The notes under the pieces are model-generated. The model was not told where the DNA came from and searched no databases. It worked only from the letters and a program-made list of their open reading frames with translations. The translations under genes and the position numbers were made by a program. DNA of 64,000 nt from Gnetum montanum (taxonomy: Eukaryota > Streptophyta > Gnetopsida > Gnetales > Gnetaceae): positions 133,459-197,458 of the forward strand of contig MNCI01013916.1 of NCBI GenBank assembly GCA_015680685.1, in the 5' to 3' direction. Positions within the stretch are counted from its first letter, which is position 1. Each line of letters starts with the position of its first letter. Below are positions 58,299-64,000 of this stretch, one piece after another.

Positions 58299-58378
58299 AC
58301 ATATATATAGAAATTTTTCCTTACATCGACAAGGCCTCGTAGACAAGTTTGCCTCATCGATGGGGCCTTGTATACAGA
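58299..58378 (-). promoter_or_regulatory. U3-like palindromes and TATA upstream of ORF3 (element E)
   Basis: On the element strand, AAGGCCCCATCGATGAGGC and CGAGGCCTTGTCGATG (58323-58375) are followed by a CTATATATATGTG TATA-like box (58299-58311). This is the motif type of E's own LTR U3 (GGCCCCATC / CATCGATG), not the GATATC type of D. It sits about 440 bp before the ORF3 ATG. Confidence 0.5.
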
Positions 58379-58389
58379 GCCCATAGGCA

Positions 58390-59880
58390 AAATTTTGAAA
58401 CCTAAATATCTTTAAAAATACAAGAAATTTTTCAAATAAATTAGGGTCCATGGAATCCTAGAAAAGCCAAGCATATGAGGAAATCATTGAAGAGGGTCTT
58501 TGAAGGATTAAAAATTAAAAAATTCAACAAAGAATGTGTTTAATGAACAAAATATGTAAAGGAGCACATGGTGTGATGCAGAAGATGGGTGTACAAAAGA
58601 TTTTGATTGTGAAAATGCCTAAGGCTAAGGTGGTTAATGAACCCAACCAAAGGATATACAAGTGGGTCCTCCGCATAGTGGGAACATGCCTTGTTTACCA
58701 TTGTATAACCTTAACCTAAGGAGTCCATGGGCCCCATAGGTGATTAATGATCTACTGAAGTTAAGGATCAAAACCTGGAAGATTCTACCTAAGAATTGCA
58801 ATACGTCAAACCAAGATATGGGATCAAGAACATGGACTTCGGTAGTGAGGTGAGTTACAGTCAGCATAGATGGATGATGGAGAATGTGTCATAAGAAGTC
58901 TGTTGTGGAGTTTATGTGAAAAATGACCTACAAAGATTCATTCTTAGTCTAGACCATGACTTTGCATCACCATTCCAAGACTAATCCACCCCCTTGAGAC
59001 ACAATAGTTCTCTCACAAAACAATCACTACTCTATAAAGAGAAGTAGGAAGTAACAGAGGGCCTTAGTTAGAGGGGACCTTTAGGCATAGGTAACATATC
59101 TTTCTAGTCCCATAACCAATGCTTGTAGCTCATTTATTTGTCTAAGGGATGTGCTTTGAATTTCCATCATGTTTCTTTTATTTTCTTTTGTTTTTTCTTT
59201 TTGGATGGAAACCACACCATGCAAAGATGTTGTTTGACTTCCTTTTATTGGTGGACAGCGAATAGTAAGAAGTCTAGGAAAATACTCAAGCACTCAAGTG
59301 AGTAAAAGAGTACAAAGAGTATTGAGTCCCCTTGAAGTCACACCCTATGTAAACTTTTGAATCCTTCCCAATTAGAAAAACTGCCAAGGTCATCACTTTA
59401 TTAAAATTTTATTTAATGAAAGGGACCTCAAAATTCTAAAACAAGGAAAATCATTAAGTTTGTGAATGGGTGTAAGTCATGGAGTCACTACTTGTTCCAT
59501 GAAAAAAAACCATGACTTAGCCATTGGTACAAAAATTCAAAAATAGACACTAGATATTAGCAAACAAAACATTAAGCACAAACTACCATTAGTAGCAACT
59601 ACAGCACCACTGTGTCTTGTTGGCACAAAGCATGTTTATTAGCAGAAATTTTAAAAATCAAACTCAAAAAAAATAAAGTAAAATATATAAGAAAGTGTAA
59701 AATATTCAAGAAAGATTCAAATGTACTAATGATGGTGTAAAACAAAAAATGGTGTAAAAATAAGAAAAATTTTGAAAATAAAAAAAGATATAAAATAAAT
59801 AACTTGTAAAATCAAAAATGTGAAAAACAAAAAATAGAAAAAGTAAGGAGCTATATGGATGATTAGCATGGATGGCCATC
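58390..59880 (-). other. Post-integrase non-coding region, element E
   Basis: 59040-59340 matches 15790-16100 of C (GGGCCTTAGTTAGAGG, TTCTAGT-CCATAACCA-TGCTTG and GTCACACCCT blocks). 59640-59870 is an A-rich tract as in C at 16360-16470. 58440-59030 has no recognised motif. Confidence 0.5.
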
Positions 59881-59899
59881 TCCCCCATGAGTGAGTTAG

Positions 59900-61190
59900 A
59901 AGGAGGAGTTCTGAAAAATTAAGCATAGTTGTTCATCTATTAAGGTATTTGTTGCACTAACTTGCTTGGGTTCATGAAAAGGTTTTACTTGTTAGATGTT
60001 GACCAATTGATTTTTATTTGGGCTCTTAGGTTTGTATATGGTCATGGCTCTAGAAGAAAAGGTTTCATCAATTATATATGATCCCTCCCACAACATTTGG
60101 AATTTTTTTTCTAGGATACGTGTGTGGCATTCTAGTAAAGAATCTTATCTACAGGTTGAAATCTCACTTTCTATATTCTAAGGTCATGTCATTGTTTGTT
60201 AAACATCATATGAACTTCATTCAAAGATAGGACCACTAATTGATTTTTTTCTAGCATGTTGAGGTTGATTAATCTTTCTTTTTATGCTAGACTTAGGTCA
60301 AAGTTCAGTTCATAGGCTGTTGAGAGTGTATGGAGCTCGAATTGAATCAGGAGCATTAGAAGCTTTTCATACACTAACTCATAGGGAGAGTAGCCAATAG
60401 GGAGTTTCCATGTTGAGTGATAGTTCTAAAGGGCATCATTGAGTTTTATGCTCTAACCTCTCCTATATTTACTAATAGTTCTTGTTAGAATCTTTATGAT
60501 CTCCTTGTTAGTTATCTCTACTTGACTGTTGGCTTGGCGTTGATAGGGTGTTGTTAATTTATGTTCAACCCCCAAGCATTACATCAAATTTTAAAAAGTG
60601 GCACCTATAAAACAAGTTTCATTGTTAGAAATTAGTGCACATGATACCCCAAACCAATTTATAACATTTTTTTGTACAAATTCAGTAGTAATGGATTATG
60701 TACAGTCAGTGATGGTTGTTGCTTCTACCCATTTGGTGTAGTAGTCAACTACTATGATAATATATGCTTTTTCATTGGATATGGATGTGATGGAACCCAT
60801 GAAGTCTATGCCTCATATGTCAAAGGGCTCTAATGGTTGAATCCACTATTGAGGACCCTCCATTTGTGCAGTTATCCCATCATGTGTTTGACAGTGTTCA
60901 CAAGATTAGAAAAATTCATGGAAATACCTAAATATTGTAGGCAAATAGTATCCTACCAACAGGATTTTTATGGCCATGCATCTCCCTGCATAGTGGCCTA
61001 CACAAGGACCTCTGTGAGCATCCTGAAGAATGTGTAGTTGATCTGCATTAGGGACATACCAATGAACCAAGCCATCAACGCATACCTTGTAAAGGTGTCT
61101 ATTGATTTCCATGAAGTATTTTTCCTAATGAAAAAACTATTGTTTCTTCCTAAAGTCCAAATCTTGTGGCATCTCTTGAGTCACAAGGTA
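59900..61190 (-). pseudogene. Integrase, element E
   Basis: The zinc-binding N-terminus is well kept: HILQDAHRGPCVGHYAGRCM (60906-61112), then SCEHCQTHDG near 60890. The core reads AYIIIVVDYYTKWVEAT (60720-60780). The second Asp block is damaged (LISNNETCF in place of ISDNGT). The Glu block reads QVEITNKE near 60510, so the third catalytic residue survives here, unlike in C. The C-terminal tail has GYSPYELVYEKL, and GSYIIDETFSSRAMTIYKPK ends near 60000. A G-rich run similar to the polypurine tract (SHGGDGHP codons) closes it at 59878-59892. Inactive through stops. Confidence 0.8.
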
Positions 61191-61319
61191 AGTGAATATG
61201 CCATCATACCATTTTGATTTAGTGGGCACTTGGTCATTTATTACTCCTATAAAGAGGAGTTCATCTAGAAATTGATCAGAGAGTGAACTCTTATCCTCTT
61301 TATTATCCCATCTTAACTA

Positions 61320-61730
61320 AGAGAGATGGTCAATGACCATGTTCTCAATTCCTTTCTAATCTATCATTGTGAGATTGAATTCCTGCAAGAGCATGAGCCA
61401 CTGTATGATACGAGGGCTCACCGTTGGCTTATTCATTAGGAAGTGGATAGCACTATGATCTATGTGCATAAACACTTTATAGCAAAGCACATAGTGCTTG
61501 AACTTTTTGAGAGCATACACCACTGCCATTAGTTCTTTCTTAGTTGTGTTGTAATCCAATTGTGCACCCACAATAATTTAGCTTGCATAGTGGATGTAAT
61601 ATGGACATTTCTTATTATCCAACTACATAAGCATGGCTCCCAAGGCATAATTAGATGCATCTATCATTATATGAAATGGTCTAGACCATCCTGGTACTCA
61701 TAGAATTGGAGTTTCTACAAGGTTTTCTTT
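61320..61730 (-). pseudogene. RNase H, element E
   Basis: Open piece 61356-61571 reads GAQLDYNTTKKELMAVVYAL, then KVFMHIDHSAIHFLMNKPTV and PRIIQWLMLLQEFNLTMID, the standard gypsy RNaseH pattern with the Glu of KKEL and the Asp-His kept. It continues toward 61320, where the DHL-type end of the domain lies. It follows RT in the element's order. Confidence 0.8.
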
Positions 61731-61739
61731 TAATAGCTG

Positions 61740-62590
61740 GAATGCATGTTTGCACTCCTTTGTCTAGATGAATAAAGCATCTTTCTTTGTAAGCTCAACC
61801 AACAACTTTGCAATCTTAGAAAAAATTGCTATGAACCACTAGTAGTAGCCAATGTGTCCAAGGAATGATTAGACATCTTTGAGTATCTCTAATTGACGTT
61901 TGATTCCTTAGATGACCCTTATCTTTTCTAGGTTTATCTCAATCCCTTTTTGCAAAATTCGGTGCCCTAGTACTATGTCCTCCTAGACCACTAAATGGAT
62001 TTTTTGATAATTAAGCCTAAGATTTTTTTCAACACATATTTTTAGTACTTTCTTAAGGTGATCCAAGGCTTGCTCAAATGTAGCCTCATAGGTAGAGAAG
62101 TCATCTATAAAGACTTCTACCTCACTACTAATCTGCTGTTAAAAAATACTAAGAACCAAGTATTGAAATGTTGGAAGGGCATTGCACAGACTGAATGGCA
62201 TCTTGCAATATGCAAAAGTCCCCCACGAACTCGTGAATGTTTTCTTGGCCTAATCTTTTGGTGCAATCTAGATTTGGTTATAGCCACTATAACCATCCAA
62301 GAAGCTATAATAGCGATGCTCTGATATGGTGTTTAACACTTGGTCCACAAATGGCAATGAAAATTGATCTTTAAATGTTTCCATATTTAATAGCCTAAAG
62401 TTGATGTAGACCTACCACTTGCCACCTTTATTTGACACAATTACAAGTGTATTAGCCCACTCACTATCTATGATGGGATAGATTAACCTCGCCTTGAGGA
62501 GTTATTCAATTTCCTCTTTAATGATCTTCTTCAAGTTGGGGTTTAGCCATATTTGTGGCTACCTTCTTGGCTTCATGGTTAGGTCGGTGT
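61740..62590 (-). pseudogene. Reverse transcriptase, element E
   Basis: The palm has RYYSFLDGYSGYNQI with the first catalytic Asp (near 62285-62320). FIDDFSTYEA with the catalytic Asp pair is near 62085-62115. All three catalytic Asp residues are intact. The N-terminal DSEWANTLVIVSNKGGKW-like block lies near 62410-62480. Stops interrupt several positions. Colinear with C. Confidence 0.8.
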
Positions 62591-63079
62591 AGATATAATG
62601 CTAGCATATCCTTGGATCACTTCTAGTTGACTCAAGATATGACCAAGTAAAGGCTATTGGCCATTTATTAACCACCTTTAATAGCTTATCTTTTTATTTG
62701 GAAGCAATATTCACATTGATGATAACTAGGTTGCCATTGTTTAAAAATTCATTCTTTATGCTGGCTAGTAAAGTTTTTAACTCTAGTTACTCTTGCTTAA
62801 AATTATCAGGTATTTTCAACTCTTTCCAATAGTTATCATCATCTTCATCATCAAAGAGTTGGTGATGAACTTGCTTGAGTTCATCCATGCTTTCAACATA
62901 GGCACACGTCAAGCACTTAGTGGGTTCCATGCATAGTGTGCTACTATCAAAGTTAGTTGTTAGCCACTAGGTGCCCTCTTATTTTGTGGTTGCTATGTAT
63001 AGGCACCTTTGGATATCTATTTCATGTGCACACTAATTGCATGCTTTAATGAATGTACTCTTAATGGACTATATTTTTT

Positions 63080-63500
63080 GCAAGCAATTGCACCTATTAT
63101 TATTGTGTGTGATGCATGAAATGTGCTTCTTCTCTAGTCATCAAAATTCATTCTCCTTGGAGATTTCCAAGGAGAGGTCCCTTATGCTCATTCATTTATC
63201 AACTGTGCTTAACCAATCCCTTCCCATAATGATGAAAAAATCTCCTTTATAGTTTTCTTCCTTGATTTCTAGAAAATTAGTAGGATAGGATCATCCACAA
63301 TCTATAGTCACAATGTTCTCCACTAATCCCAAAGGGATAGTGATTGATTGATTTGATAATTCCAAATGGATGTTTCTCTACTTGAGAGGTGGTAGGTTCT
63401 AGGCCTTGTACATGTCATGGGAGATGAGATTAACATTGGAACTAGAACCAAGAAGAGCCTTACATGGCTCATGTCCAATGATATGTAAGTAAATAAGAGG
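63080..63500 (-). pseudogene. Aspartic protease, element E
   Basis: Protease region colinear with B and C. The VNLISHDMYKA-type active-site flank is near 63400-63440. LELSNQSITIPLGLVENIVT (63310-63375) follows, and a MGRDWLSTVDK-like end lies near 63200-63230. The catalytic Asp codon region (about 63440) reads as SSSNVNLIS-like, so the DSG motif seems lost. Confidence 0.6.
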
Positions 63501-63539
63501 ACTTCCTAGGTCAAATTTATTTTTGGAAAGGTTGTTAGC

Positions 63540-64000
63540 CTTGATCCAATTGGAAAGAGCATGATTTAACAACATAATGTGGATTTGAGATGGTGTTTGG
63601 TTTGAATGTCTCTTGAATGTGTTTAATGTAAAGGATGAGGGTGTTGAAGATATAGGATGACTAGCTACATTAGGTTGTGAGTGTTTGGGAGGACTGTTGG
63701 GTCAAAAAAATGGTTGTTTCCTAGAGCGATTGTCTGAACCACTTGATTGGAAGGCTTATTGTAAATGTATAGCCCTTGTAGCATTTTGTTGTTTTGGCTA
63801 TGGGGGAATTTCACCCTGCATGGATAAAGCAACAGGTAACTAGGTTGACAGCAGAGGGATGTGTGCAGATGGATGTGAAGGGTGGTGTGGATTAAGTAGA
63901 TGGTGAATGAGTTTAATGGTACTCTATATTGTAATAGTGATGCTAGAATGAGGTGTGGTTGAATGAACTTCATGGAGAAACAAGTTGTTGAACATAGTAC
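63540..64000 (-). pseudogene. gag: Gag C-terminal tail, element E (continues past window)
   Basis: The Gln/Asn/Pro/His-rich tail before protease, colinear with 20160-20600 of C (NKMLQGLYIYNK corresponds to NVTRAVNPQPT-type blocks). Only the end of gag is in the window. Confidence 0.5.

Larger units (their letters stand above)
53778..64000 (-). mobile_element. Ty3/gypsy element E (right end outside window)
   Basis: The most complete member of the family in the window. Reading on the minus strand it has gag (partial), PR, RT, RNaseH, INT, 3' region, ORF3, polypurine tract and 3' LTR. The left flank (ATAAG at 53773-53777) lacks a primer site, so this is a true outer end. Element E is nested in element F. 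Confidence 0.8.

Overview
This window looks like repeat-rich intergenic DNA from a land plant, most likely a seed plant with a very large genome. A gymnosperm is my guess, but the sequence does not prove it. The reasons are stacked and nested LTR retrotransposons of Ty3/gypsy (Athila-like) and Ty1/copia type, plant-style LINE fragments, a long satellite-like array, AT-rich spacers, and one nuclear gene with introns. Almost every transposon reading frame is broken, mostly by CAA/CAG/CGA to stop changes, as expected from deamination of methylated cytosines. One ambiguous base sits at a probable assembly join (45609).

Layout. 1-8318: two gypsy elements on the minus strand sharing an LTR (A, gag-only; B, gag-PR-partial RT), inserted into the 5' LTR of a plus-strand copia element that continues to 12835. 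12836-13764: spacer with a tRNA/SINE-like scrap. 13765-31725: a second minus-strand gypsy chain, LTR-C-LTR-D-LTR, flanked by a near-matching 5-bp target duplication. C carries gag-PR-RT-RNaseH-INT but lacks the downstream ORF (ORF3). D carries gag and ORF3 but lacks all of pol. 32675-33950: a three-exon cytochrome b5-like gene on the minus strand, the only recognisable host gene. 34640-38985: about nineteen units of a ~226-bp tandem repeat. 42960-46200: a decayed LINE lying in a small minisatellite. 46630-50300: a minus-strand copia remnant cut by a second LINE. 51642-53777: the 5' LTR, primer site and leader of another LTR element (F), interrupted at 53778 by gypsy element E, which runs off the right edge. 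E has a long 3' LTR, ORF3, INT, RNaseH, RT, PR and the start of gag.

How the parts fit. The gypsy elements form one family with a tRNA-Asp primer site, TGATGAA...TTCATCA LTR ends, a G-rich polypurine tract, and an extra sense ORF (ORF3) after INT. ORF3 has a globular N-terminal part and a long coiled-coil tail. In both D and E, the DNA upstream of ORF3 carries the same kind of short palindromic motif found in that element's own LTR U3, followed by a TATA-like box. That looks like a second, internal promoter that has changed in step with the LTR promoter. Together with the split of pol and ORF3 between C and D, this is the most unusual pattern in the window.
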